The position numbers and the translations under genes are program-made. Below, in pieces: positions 9,825 through 20,100 of a stretch of 64,000 nt of DNA. Under the pieces are notes generated by a model. It was not told where the DNA came from, searched no databases, and was given only the letters and a program-made list of their open reading frames with translations. Numbering within the stretch: position 1 is the first letter of the stretch; the number at the start of each line of letters is the position of its first letter. Origin of the DNA: Tillus elongatus (taxonomy: Eukaryota > Arthropoda > Insecta > Coleoptera > Cleridae); assembly GCA_964006375.1 (NCBI GenBank), contig OZ023269.1:61863968-61927967 (forward strand), given 5' to 3'.

Positions 9825-10589
9825 ATCTGTGTTTCAGTCATTGCGCGTACGTTTGATTTCAATCGCTCTACGTCAATTGGAATATTTCCACCATTTGTAT
9901 TAAAACCAATACTTTGATTAGTCTCTTCGCTTGCAAACTTTCACAGATATAACACTATACCAGGGTATAATAAGTTTCACTACTTTTCTGCTGTGAGTGG
10001 TGAAAAAAGTGGACTGGAAATAATTTTTCCTGATGGTTCGTATGAAATCAGTGATATCGATAAATACATTCAGAATTAGCATTGCGTCATTATATTAAAA
10101 AACAGTACCCTGCAGTAGAGAACAACATCGACGTGGCAAAGCTGTTTTCGCTAAAAAGCCAACAACAACACTTTAAAATGTGAGATGTCAGTATGACGCA
10201 GACTTTTCTATAGATGCTTGAATAGCACCAATATTGGTGTTTTCTAAACAACGTCTTACAGCGGTAAACTCCATGTTTCCGATTTAGCGGTGGAAATTGT
10301 GAGAGTAAAGACGATTCGTTTAGAATGTAATATTGTGGATGGTCCTTACCACGACGGCAATCCTACGCATACAGTATATGAGTTTACTCCTATGGTAGAT
10401 CCAGGTTATGCAGTTGATATAAAACCATATAGTAAGGTTTTTATGCCTCTTACGACGCGCATTATTTCGCATATAAATGTAAACATTGTCGATCAGAATT
10501 CAGTACCTGTGTCGTTTCAATGTGAGGAGATTATTGTAATATTGGAATTGAGACAGAGATCACCATATTATGTTGATTATAAATACTAG
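9825..10589 (+). pseudogene. Penton-like minor capsid gene, near full length but broken
   Basis: An intact 99-codon 3' part (10290-10589) reads VRVKTIRLECNIVDGPYHDG, then THTVYEFTPMVDPGY, IISHINVNIVDQN and CEEIIVILELRQR. Upstream, 9930-10200 carries the N-terminal part (QTFTDITLY, an EISDID-like stretch, QYPAVENNIDVAKLF) in shifted frames. This is the jelly-roll minor capsid/penton-like protein of the Polinton-like element. A partial second copy lies 1.82 kb downstream. Confidence 0.6.
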
Positions 10590-10935
10590 TAATCAAGCCG
10601 CTTCAGCTTCAGTATCTTCGGTACCTCCATCGAAGAGATTCCATCCTGGGAGAACATGCAGTATCTAGATTCATTGGGTTACGATGTTAAGGAAACTACA
10701 TATATTCGCAGACCCTGGGCACGACGAGTTAATCAAAGAGAAAGAAATAGACACATAGGCTTGGCATCTCTATTGTATCGGTATTCCCGCCTCTCCCGAA
10801 AGAATTGTGCTCGTTTTTGTGGTTTTTGTGTAATCAGCTCCAAGGTTTCGAGTGTGAATTAGAGTTTATGAGTTTTTGGATGTTTTTTGTGTGATGAATC
10901 TTTGTAGCTGTCTTGTATGACGGTGCGGAATTCAG
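10590..10935 (+). other. Sequence downstream of the penton-like gene, conserved between copies
   Basis: Shared with 53085-53360 (QAA-ASVSSVP-like reading, then INQRERNRHIGLASL and SRLSRKN). The sharing of more than 250 bp suggests the repeat unit continues past the penton-like stop; whether it is a separate small gene is unclear. Confidence 0.4.
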
Positions 10936-10939
10936 AAAT

Positions 10940-11620
10940 TGTAATCAATGTCTCGTGTTGTATGTACGGGTTTATTATGATTTTTTTATACTGGTACCAG
11001 TTGGCTTAAATTGTGTTTTTTGTATGGGTGGGGGGGTGTGATTTTGCGTGTTGGTTTCTACAAGGATGGGGAGCTGATCTGAGTCTAGTTCATTCAGGGA
11101 TTTACGTCTCTTATATTTACATTATTTGAGATGCAGCCGTCTAGTGTTAAAGATGTGTTGTCTGAGTAAGCAAAATGATTGAATGAATTATTTGGATAGT
11201 GGAGTGTGTATGAATTGTGTAAAATGCAGTTGTTTAATTTAAGGTCTTTACCTTCGTTATAGACACAGTTCCAATTTGTGTTTGGCATTTAAGTCCTTTA
11301 TTATGAGTGTTTTGTTTTGTGAGTTTAGATCGTATTGTTATTCTCGATTGTCGATGTTAGGTTGGCGTACGTTTTTGATGTAATAAATGGGTACTGCTGG
11401 GCTATGTTTTTGTATGGTGTGTGTTTCGAACAAGGTGTTTGTGACGGAGTTAAGTTTTGCTACCGAAAGATGCTGTTTACATTACATATGGGGTGTTACG
11501 GAGATTATCGTGATCGTAGTATCGGAGTTTTGGTGTTCTTCGTGTTAGGTGTGTTTCCTGTATGCAGATTATATCTGATTGAATTTTTTCGGTTAAGATT
11601 TCGAGTTCGTTAAAATTTTT
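10940..11620 (-). pseudogene. Jockey-type LINE endonuclease
   Basis: Minus strand: EILTEKIQSDIICIQETHL at about 11555-11611 (the ETH motif of apurinic endonucleases), further fragments through 11330, then NTNWNCVYNEGKDLKLNN at 11230-11288, DGCISNNVNIRD and ELDSDQLPILVE near 11070. This AP-endonuclease domain nicks target DNA in non-LTR retrotransposition. At least three frameshifts or stops. The element sits between the two penton-like copies. Confidence 0.6.
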
Positions 11621-11639
11621 AAATTAAAGACAAACTGTA

Positions 11640-12230
11640 GTATCTAAGTTTCAGTCATTGCGTGTACGCTTGCTTTCAATGGCTCTACGTGGATGGGAAT
11701 ATTTCCACCGTTAGTGTTAAAACCACACTTTGATTCATTGCTCGGGCTTGCAAACTTTCACAGATATAACACTATACCAGACATAGAGCGTGGGTGTAAT
11801 AAGTTTAACTGATTTTCTGATGTGAGTGGTGAAAAGCGTCGACTAGAAATAATTATTCCTATGAAATCAGCGATATCGACAAATGAATTCAGAATGAGGA
11901 TTGCGTCTTACATTAAAGATAAACATCAGTACCCTGCAGTAGAGAATAACATCGACGTGGTAAAGCTGTTTTCGCTATACGCCAACAACAACACTTTAAA
12001 ATGTGAGATAACATGTCAGGGTACTTCTATATGATACTTCATATAGACTTTTGTACCGATGCTTCAATAGCACCAATATTGGTGTTTCTAAACAACGTCT
12101 TACCGCTGGTAATTCCATGTTACCGATTTATCGGTGGATATTATGAGAGTGTAATATTGTGGATAGTTCATACCAGGGCAGCAAACCCACGCATACCGTA
12201 TATGAGTTTATTCCTATGGTAATTATTTTT
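11640..12230 (+). pseudogene. Penton-like minor capsid gene, second partial copy
   Basis: Repeats 9820-10330 (TTTCAGTCATTGCG, TTTCACAGATATAACACTAT, CAGTACCCTGCAGTAGAGAA). The ORF 11822-12034 covers the middle of the N-terminal domain (RRLEIIIP, YPAVENNIDVVKLFSLYANN). It ends near 12230, where it runs into packaging-ATPase sequence of the other strand. Confidence 0.6.
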
Positions 12231-12400
12231 ATGTCTACCCATTCAAAAATACGATTTTGTGTTGTCTTGCTTATCACAGGCTACATTATCAAAAATTGAA
12301 TTGCTCTTTGCATCTGCCGTATCTAATATCTCTTCGTTTTCACTTTTGTAGCATACAACATCTCCTTTAACATGCTATATTTAGTGAATAGTTAGCTGCT
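12231..12400 (-). pseudogene. A32-like packaging ATPase, short fragment
   Basis: Minus strand reads SIFDNVACDKQDN followed by SYF and GRH, matching 9110-9200 and 19195-19280. The Walker-B-like acidic pair is D-N here. Upstream bases match the MLKE-like part at 9250-9290. Confidence 0.5.
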
Positions 12401-12479
12401 TGCGGTGTAACAAACACTATGCAAGTTAAAACAAACTTGGTATGGGTGTGAAATCAAAAACAATCACCAAAAGTAAACG

Positions 12480-12915
12480 GTAGCAGTAAAAAAGTAAAGT
12501 TCGATGGTAAAATACGATTCGAAATCATACTAAATTTAAAGCGAGGTGCTATAAAAGTTGGTGAGGAGGTTCCATCTGTGAACAATTTACTGCATCTAAC
12601 GAGAAAAGTGATTAAAAATTTTGGTGGCCGTTAGACAGTCAAGACACCTCGAGTTATTCTCATACCGAAAAGTGAAGGTGTCTTTCCACTACTACCTCTA
12701 ACTTTTTGTGTTCTGTCAGCAATAGGTGCTCTGGGGGCTGCAGATATTGCTAAAGCTCTTAATGATGCAAAATCAGCCAAACAAAAATTGGAAGAATCAG
12801 AACCTCATAACTACACGATGGAGGCTATTGCTGTTGGTCAGCGAGGTAGTGGTTTGTATATGAAGAAACAACGAAGCGGTAATGGGTATTTACATAAACC
12901 AAAAACGTATAAGTT
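12480..12915 (+). pseudogene. Hydrophobic core/minor capsid protein of the Polinton-like element
   Basis: A plus-strand frame gives VNNLLHLTRKVIKNFGGR, a stop, TPRVILIPKSEG, a small hydrophobic run (LSAIGALGAA), DIAKALNDAKSAKQKLEES, then a glycine-rich GLYMKKQRSGNGY. The hydrophobic Gly-Ala stretch followed by an amphipathic DAKxAKxxLEES helix is the pattern of the pVI-like protein gene that precedes the protease in these elements. The distal 86 codons are open (12788-13048). Confidence 0.5.
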
Positions 12916-13250
12916 CTTTACCTTTAACATATGTATATCTTGTGACATTTCTGATAAAATGAAAATTGAATATTTACGAGATGTATATATGCGAGACACT
13001 TTACCGTCAACTGGACCACGTAAAACTGAATCATTCGTCATTAATTAGCAAACAAAGAGCCTGGCTGTTAATGGGTGGCAGTTAGGAAACGCGGTGATAC
13101 AGCTGTGTACTTTGACTCATATGGAAACTTGAAGCCACCAATTGAATTGTTGTGTTATCTTAAAAACCCTACTATATTGTATAATCATGATGTATACCAA
13201 AAGTATAATACTTATAATTGTGGTCACTTATGTTTAAAATGTTGAAATAA
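12916..13250 (+). pseudogene. Adenain-like cysteine protease
   Basis: Pieces of a C5-type protease follow without a clear gap: IEYLRDVYMRDTLP, a GPRKTES stretch, then after a stop the VYFDSYGNLKPPIELL segment (catalytic Asp region) at 13100-13155 and YNHDVYQKYNTYNCGHLCLK at 13175-13237 with the nucleophile Cys. The catalytic His segment (H-W type) is degraded to a GGS reading near 13073. In the family this enzyme matures capsid proteins. Several frameshifts make it inactive. Confidence 0.6.
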
Positions 13251-13261
13251 GAGACTTACAC

Positions 13262-13655
13262 ACTAGTGTTTAATGACAAATTTAAAGACCTGGTGTTCTT
13301 CACCTGGCAGTAAAATAAAATCAATAATAGAACGGGGTCAGTAATAAATGCATATTTGCAAAATTGTGGATTACATGGCACCAGAGACGTGGTGTGGTGC
13401 AGACGTAGGAACTGTGGAAACAACGGTAATGTAATGACGACAAATGTAAATACCTGGTGTTTTCACCCGGCAGTAAAAATAAAATCAATGAGAGAACGGG
13501 GTCAGTAATAAATGCTTACTTGCAAAATTGTCGATTCCACTGCACCACGGCCCTGGTGTGGTTAGACGTAGGAAATGTGGTAAGAGCAACTTTTTGACAA
13601 GGGCAATGTAATGACGACAAATAAGAGAACGGGGTGGCAATGAGCGCGAATTTGA
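13262..13655. repeat. Tandem repeat of about 175 bp, two and a fraction copies
   Basis: AATGACAAATTTAAAGACCTGGTG (13272) recurs as ACGACAAATGTAAATACCTGGTG (13437), each followed by GGCAGTAAAA-TAAAATCAAT, GAACGGGGTCAGTAATAAATGC and a GCACCA-G-CTGGTGTGG word. A third start (ACGACAAATAAGAGAACGGGG) begins at 13614. Confidence 0.75.
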
Positions 13656-14274
13656 GACAGTTGTAGCGAGGTAGAATAGGGAGACTCTGTCTGATTTTTC
13701 ATACGAAATGCCCTTGTGTTCTATATAATGCTGATACACCTTCTCAATGCTAGAAACGCGAACGCCGGTTAATTGGGGCGAAAGTCCCGTGTATCAGACG
13801 TTGCATTTCGCAACGCTGAAAACGACATTAGGTTCATATTGCCGTTCATATGACTTCGCCTATACCATGTCTCCTTATTAATTTTACATTCTCATAAATT
13901 AGCCTGACAACAATGGCATGTACATCATATTTAGTGAAATATTCTAACAACTTACAAATTTACACAGAAAATAATTTCATGTCCTACTTACATTCATTAC
14001 TATTTACAGTATTTTAGCATAATCAGAATCAGGGAATTAGAATATCAGGAATAAGTGCATGTTGCCTGTTAAAAATACATTTACAAATATAGTTGCAAGT
14101 ATTTATTTTATGAGGCATTTCGACCTGCTCTACCATTAAATAAGTTTTGTTTCTATCAACAATATGGGGTGAAAAATAATTAGATTTATATTATTTTCTC
14201 TATACACCCGGTTACCATTGAAAAACATAACATATTTGTATAAATGATTTAGTACAGCCACGTTAACCATAACA
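13656..14274. other. No recognisable gene
   Basis: I see only short chance ORFs. The last 20 bases (TCCCGGGTAGGGCGG) resemble the R1/LOA 3' end beside the first H2B element. Confidence 0.4.
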
Positions 14275-15105
14275 TTCCCGGGTAGGGCGGATACAGGATC
14301 CATAAGTGCGAGAGAAAAAAAACAAGCCTGAAGTCTACGGTTGGTTACCTGTAATAGACGCTCCGCCGTGAGAACCGGAGTAACGTCTGTGCGGAATTAC
14401 TACTAAGTCGTATAAACGTTCCTTGGGAATGCCGCCTATACGATGTTTTAGGGACTACAAAGTAGGTTGGCGCTGACGTGACTGCGCCTGCACTGTGAAC
14501 TACGCTGGCTCTTCACTATATTTCGAACTACTGAAATTTGCAAACACAATAACAGACAAGAAGGGCATAGTGTCATTTCGATCGACACACTTCAGAAGGC
14601 ATAATAATAATGGAGAAGAAAAACGTATGAACGTTCGTTGCGAGTGCAGCCAATAGGATGTTTTAGGAACAACAAAGTAGGTGGAGTCTCACTGGGAACT
14701 GACTTGGCGGCGGCTGCACTGTGAACTACGCTTAACTACGAACTGAGAAGAAGGTGGTCAATATTTGTCAATATACATTACCGTGCCATGTCTGGTGTGG
14801 TCATTGCGGTATGCCTTTATAGATAGATCTTGGCCGGCACGAATGACGGGGCCGGATTAGTTGAGAGGGACCTACGTCAACAGCGCCGCGTAACAAAAAC
14901 GTAGGCGATTTTGGTGCGGACCGTCATAACAATCGACACCCATTTAAAGGGCAACACAAAATCCGAAACATGACTACAGGGGTAAAGTTACGTAAGCAGC
15001 AACCGAAAAATATAGTTAAAGACCAAAGAAGAAGAAAAACGGACCGTCACTATTATTCCGACGTTTGTCCTGTATACTGTACGACAAGATCTTAACCTAT
15101 GTTCT
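14275..15105 (+). mobile_element. Second, truncated copy of the H2B-bearing TIR element
   Basis: Aligns along its length with the reverse complement of 2352-1560: same terminal AAGTGCGAGAGAAAAA start, GTCTACGGTTGGTTACCTG, TAATAGACGCTCCGCCG, the AATAACAGACAAGAAGGGC block, TGCCTTTATAGATAGA, and a CAGCAACCGAAAAATATAG block. It stops at about 15105, just where the H2B coding start would lie, so no H2B codons remain. Confidence 0.65.
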
Positions 15106-15960
15106 TGTAAATCAACATCACCATGGACTTTTCGGAAACATTTGTTTTTGAACAACTCTGTTTAAATGTTTTAAATTTGTAGAACGTCCGAATTTTTCGA
15201 TAGGAATGTTGAAAGTGATTTAAAACACAAATTTGCTTCTTTATATAACATTTATCCCATTCATTTCTTCAATAATTCATTCAATTCATTGCTATGCGCG
15301 TTATTACCAGCTGCCTAAGAAGCCACAATATTCCGGTTATCCGCAGCATCCCCGACCTAGAGGGTGGGGTGGTTAATCTACATGCCAAAATCCAATGTTC
15401 TGTTGGAAATGCATCAAGGACGAACCCCGCCCCAAGGAATCTGCCCCCATTTCCGTCCAGTATCAAATAAATGATACTTGAAAAATATTCAATGCATATA
15501 CTAGGCTACGCATCAGAAACCCCACCGACAAACGAGACGCAAACAAACTCATCAAAAAAGAACTAACGGTGTAAGCGAGTCTGGCTTAAGACAGTTGCTG
15601 TTGTAAATAAAAGAGCATGCTTATATAGATGAACTCCAATCTGAAGCAGAAGACTTTTACAGTAAAAATATAGTTGAATTGTGTGCTGTATACTTGGCCG
15701 TACTGCTCCACCCAGTTCTTTGCTTTATCTTACACTCAGTACGCCTCAGAGATCTCTTTAACTAAGCCATTTTTTAAATATTTACCAGAAGTAGCACAAT
15801 ATCACTACAGAAATTGATGAACCAATGGAGTCTTAAAATGTTTATAATAGATTTTGAAAGTTGGCACAGCAACCGAGCAGAAAAATACAACCAATGAGAG
15901 CGGTTGGTGGAAAAAGGAAGAAGTGGATCAACAAAATCTACAGCCAATGTAACATTAATA
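15106..15960. other. Mostly unrecognised; possible LINE linker remnant
   Basis: A plus-strand stretch at 15500-15570 (RIRNPTDKRDANKLIKKEL) looks like the basic linker between endonuclease and RT in Jockey-group LINEs. Bases 15290-15330 repeat the GCTGCCTAAGAAGCC word related to the accessory gene of the Polinton-like element. Nothing else is recognisable. Confidence 0.35.
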
Positions 15961-16860
15961 AGTTGGGTCAAAGTCTAAACGTAAAAGATGGTTGGTGTAA
16001 ACATGAAAGTTGATTGTGATTGTATCAACATGATGTGTCATATAAATGAAAACGACGGTCCTGATTTTAGAGAACATCGACCACCAAATGTGAGAGAAAT
16101 GAGAACCTATTTCGATAGCGACGACTGCATGAAACACCTCTACACAACGATCACCTAGTTGAAACATTACCAAAATCAAGGCTAATATGGTTTGTTATAA
16201 ACTTATCTCTCTGTTTGAGAGACACCTGATTGGTGAAGGCTCATACTAACTGATTTCCATCTGTGCACATCAAAGTACATTTTGATATTTATATCAACTG
16301 GTTCTCTTATATGTCTAACTGTATAACAAATATGTTAACATACTTTTGTGTTAAGTGTAACAGTTCATTGGAAAATAAATATCTCACATATATCTGTTAG
16401 TAAAGGTATATACCGGAAAATGTTGTTTTTTAATTTAGTAGCTAAGCAACCTTTATTGCCACAAAGAAAATCATATGAAGTATTGTGAATCGAGCTCGTT
16501 ACAAGTGAAAAGCAGTATGTGCTTTGGACATCTGCGCAGTGAAGGCCAAAAATTAAAAGTATGTGATTCGTGGGTAGTTGAAAAAGTGTTTGTGTTAAAT
16601 GAATCTTTCAAAATAAAATAGCTACTTATCGTATTAATACGAATAACAGTAACAAAAGAGAAATCCATGGAAACTATGAAACATGTATTGTTTCAGCTCA
16701 CTGAATCTGCTTCAGCCAAACATGAGGCAATTAAAATCACTTGGTTTTGTTTGGTTTGTATATGTTTCAAAATAAGGAAAGAAAACAAATGAAATCATTC
16801 AATATTAAAAACAAAAATGTTACAGTTTCCACTAATTATAAAAATATCTAATAGGAATTC
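15961..16860 (+). repeat. Unclassified repeat, inverted relative to 51890-52690
   Basis: Shares long blocks with the reverse complement of 51890-52690: CCTATTTCGATAGCGACGACTGCATG, GGTGAAGGCTCATACTAACTGAT, TTGATATTTATATCAACTGGTTCTC, TACAAGTGAAAAGCAGT and TTATCGTATTAATACGAA. Two coding-like stretches occur: one ending GEGSY plus stop, and one with a C-x2-C pair in the other copy (WYCESCSLQVKSS). Family unknown to me. Confidence 0.6.
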
Positions 16861-17118
16861 ATCGAGGAAATTTAGAGTTGCAGAATTGGAATTTGCAGAA
16901 GGCGTGAGTGGGTTGGCACGTCTTTTGTGACTGAAGATGAACATTAATAAATGCATTTTCAAATACAACTAATGAATACATTTTACTTTTACAATGTTTT
17001 TTTAATTAATGTAACAACTTTACAATTTAAGCAAATAATATTATACAATTTGTAATACCACTAATAAATTTTCTTTTATCAAATTTAACAGCGTGATACA
17101 TACATATTGGATGGACTG

Positions 17119-17316
17119 CTACAAGTTTCGGCAACCATCATCGTTTTTCAAATTGATAAGGTCCTCGCTGTAACCACATTTTAAAAACACCTCTTTAATA
17201 TACCTTTTCATGATAACACCTTTCGCGTAAACTCTATCTACCCGCTTTTCGATAATATGTTTTTCTATTATGTTGGGTAATTCATCTAAAGTAACGTTAC
17301 CACAATCATTATCCAT
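17119..17316 (-). CDS. Hypothetical 65-residue protein
   Basis: Small open frame starting MDNDCGNVTLDELPNI, rich in Lys/Glu/Ile, with a predicted helical centre (EKHIIEKRVDRVYAKG). It has no domain I recognise. It lies immediately downstream of the capsid-like relic on the same strand, so it could be a gene or gene remnant of the Polinton-like element. It could also be chance. The surrounding 16861-17430 shows nothing else. Confidence 0.25.
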   Translation of the reverse strand: MDNDCGNVTLDELPNIIEKHIIEKRVDRVYAKGVIMKRYIKEVFLKCGYSEDLINLKNDDGCRNL

Positions 17317-17439
17317 ACACTTCTATGTTCTTTTTAACTTGATATATTTAACTATATCTGCATTTAATAACCTAGCGTTTTCGGAGTCTTAAACATATAA
17401 TGTGCAGATTTATAACCATTATAAATTACTAATTCTTTG

Positions 17440-18110
17440 GGTGCCTAGTCTGTTACACAGAAGCCTTTTGTATCTACCACGATAAACCTCATCATAAAAC
17501 TATGTATGGCAATGAAGATTTACATTATATAACGCACGATGTTAGAGATTGGTACTGGACGTCGATGTCACGTGAATTACACAAAAACAGTTCGTGTGAT
17601 CGAGAAAGTTGTTAGTAATTTTCATTTCCAATTTGATATCCACCGGAGCTGGCTTTATGGAAGCGCTGTATCTGGAGCAATCAAATACAAACATGGGATA
17701 TTTTATAAAAGCGTTGTAAATCATGGTAGGTGTTGATTCTCTACCAACATACGAACGCTCGATGTGATACACTTGGTTAAAGTTCAGATTCATACCTTCT
17801 GTAGGGATTTGCTTATAATTTCAGCGAAGTCTTGAATCTTGAATGTGTTTTCTAACGTTATTGTATCGATCCGTTACAAATCTAGGTCGGTCAGTGTCTG
17901 AGGAAGTCTTAATGAACCACAGGCCTTAAGTTGAATTATTTAGATTCGGTAATTCATACATTTCCCATATTCTATATGGTAGAAGAACCTTTTTATCCAT
18001 AGAAATCGAGTTTCTTAATTGCTGTTGTATAACATCATTGGGGTGAATATGCATTCAATGTTAAACAATAAAGCTTTTTCTGTATCTGCTGCGGCAATCA
18101 AATTGGAACA
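17440..18110 (-). pseudogene. Major-capsid-like gene of a Polinton-like element
   Basis: The most complete copy of the 3' half. From 18110 down: the start region, a MYELPNLNNST stretch near 17960-17930, a PRFVTDRYN stretch, then the open frame 17542-17793 with LNFNQVYHIERSYVGRE, KYPMFVFDCSRYSASIK, APVDIKLEMK and a CFCVIH end. The order and the FDCS...KxAPVDI motif are those of the double jelly-roll major capsid protein family of Polinton-like elements as I know it. Several frameshifts and a stop after NNST. Confidence 0.6.
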
Positions 18111-18114
18111 TTTT

Positions 18115-18240
18115 CTAGTTATCCATATTAACGAATTGCCAAAAGCTCTCTTATATAGTCTTTGAAAATATTACATAGGTATACAGTATCAGGAGAGGCC
18201 GCTGTCTAACAGCTGCCCAACATCTGTCGTGTCAAACTAA
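18115..18240 (-). promoter_or_regulatory. TATA box and CAGCTG cluster upstream of the capsid-like gene
   Basis: Minus-sense GACTATATAAGAG at 18149-18161 with CAGCGG and CAGCTG words at 18200-18225. The equivalent segments are at 3420-3600, 4500-4640 and 8079-8168. Confidence 0.5.
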
Positions 18241-18760
18241 TTGGTTGAATTTCGTTGTTGTGTATTACCAGCGGCTTGAGAAGCCACTAAAAGCTGCAAT
18301 CTATCAACCAACACCTTTAGATCAGTCCAGTGCACATACTCTTTCAGCTTCTTATTATGCATCATGTGTGGCATACCATAACCTGAAGTTATTGAAGTAG
18401 GACGTGACTTAGCGCCTGTTTATTTTTCTAGAAATGGTTTTACTACTTGTTGATATTTGGGAGAACTGTTTCTTATAATGTCTTCGAACGATCATCAGAT
18501 CGTTCTCTTTCCTGTGAAGACTAGTATCTTTCATAATTTCCGCAAAATCAGGTAAAGCTTGCGAATTTTCCATAGCATCCGTAACAGGTTTTCTCATAAA
18601 TAATAATTTTAACAGATGATTAGTACCAATTATTACCAGCCATAATTTTTTTATCATCTATGGTTTAACAGCAAATTTAATAGGTTTGTTGCCAAGCATC
18701 CAAGTGTTGGTGGTTTTATCATAAATAACACTATATATTGAATCATGAATGTTTCTCTGT
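18230..18760 (-). pseudogene. Polinton-like accessory gene with GTxxLxxL motif
   Basis: The open frame 18409-18657 reads LWLVIIGTNHLLKLLFMRKP, AMENSQALPDFAEIM and a basic HYKKQFSQIS stretch. Upstream (18660-18730) is NTWMLGNKPIKFAV, and downstream (18250-18400) YGMPHMMHNKKLKEYVHW and VDRLQLLVASQAAGNT. Together these make one protein in three frames, function unknown. The same C-terminal motif appears on the plus strand at 36100. Confidence 0.5.
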
Positions 18761-19480
18761 GAAATAATAATCAACATAGTATTTTACACGAATAGGATAT
18801 GAACTTAACATTAGTTCGTGAACTGAACAACTGAATACCAACGTTTTTCAGTTAACCGAGATTTATAAAGTGATCAAACTGCTTGTGTTAAATAAGTATC
18901 TTTAACAACAGTCACCATAATATGTTTGTTTTGCCGAAATCCACCACAAAGGAGTTTGAACTTTTCAAAACTCATATCGGTAGTTACATGATCATCATAC
19001 ACAAGACTAATTTCATATTCTATTCATTGAGCGTTGTTGCCCTTACTTGGTGAAACTGTACCATACTACTGGCTTCACAGTGAAGTTAGAAAAATTATCT
19101 CCAGTCTGTATGTAGTAATAGCATCTTGTTTAAATTAAACTATGATGTTAGCACTATGACGTAACAATTGTTTCGGACACAAGTGTTGTCAATATCTTTA
19201 TGTCATCCATCCAAAAATAGGATTTTATTTTATTTTGCCTATTACAGGCTACATCATCTAATATAAAAATTGAATTGCTCTTTGCAGCTGCTGGAACTCT
19301 TTTCTCTCATTGTATAAATAGTATCCAACTGCTTTTGTAGCACACAAAACCTCTTCTAACATGCTATATTTAGGCTGATATATAAAGGCTTTGAGTATAC
19401 GTATACGTTTTCAAATTTTAAGCCGTTTAAACCAAACAACAAACTTAACATAATATTTGTTAACCATAACCACTTATTGG
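18761..19480 (-). pseudogene. A32-like packaging ATPase relic
   Basis: Minus strand: YSMLEEVLCATKAVGYYLYN at about 19310-19368, QRAIQFLY, then LDDVACNRQNKIKSYF (Walker-B-like, about 19220-19265), an NFTVKPVVWY stretch, and YEISLVYDDHVTTDMSFEKF at 18975-19030. The order of these blocks matches the second half of the packaging ATPase of Polinton-like viruses. Frameshifts separate all blocks. Confidence 0.5.
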
Positions 19481-19659
19481 ACCACATATCAAACATCTAA
19501 CTGAGGTTTGTAAAAGAAAAGTCCATGTCTTTGCTGTTTGGGTGATGATGATGTGGTAACAACATTATCTATGTTTGTGACTGTTGGTTTTTGCGTGTTT
19601 TACAATACGCATCGTAACATAACATTTGTACGACTACTACATCCTATATAAATACGCAG

Positions 19660-19890
19660 ATATATCATACCTCATTAACAGTATAAACGTTGGTGTGTCA
19701 AGGTGAAGGTCTTGCTGACACAGTCATCAAAAAGTTACCTGTTGAGCTGCACGTACCTGGATCACAGATTTGTGGTCGAGACACTAAACTTAAAGAACGT
19801 TTCACGAGTAATTAAGGCATCAATAATCTAGATCGTGCTTGTCTCTCGACAAGCACAATCTAGGGGATTGATATAATTCTAAGTCGATCA
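19660..19890 (+). pseudogene. PLA2-like protein relic
   Basis: Plus-strand frame reads VIKKLPVELHVPGSQICG, TKLKERF, then GINNLDRACL. The glycine-containing loop followed by L-D-x-AC resembles the PLA2-like domain of Polinton-like and parvovirus-like proteins; the His-Asp active-site pair expected after the Cys is not preserved. The gene is opposite in strand to the ATPase and capsid-like genes. Confidence 0.5.
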
Positions 19891-19917
19891 ACCATCTAAT
19901 TTATGTCATCCCAATCC

Positions 19918-20018
<101 letters not shown>

Positions 20019-20100
20019 ATATGGTTACTAAAGGGGGCCACATATACACATACATAAACACATTTTACCTCAAATTATACTAAACACAAACAACAACTTA

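Noticed and set aside
11335..11613. 92-codon hydrophobic plus-strand frame
   Set aside because: Antisense to the LINE endonuclease, which has clear motifs.
13262..13655. Could be a CRISPR-like array
   Set aside because: Only two and a half units of about 175 bp with no spacer pattern; eukaryotic tandem duplication.
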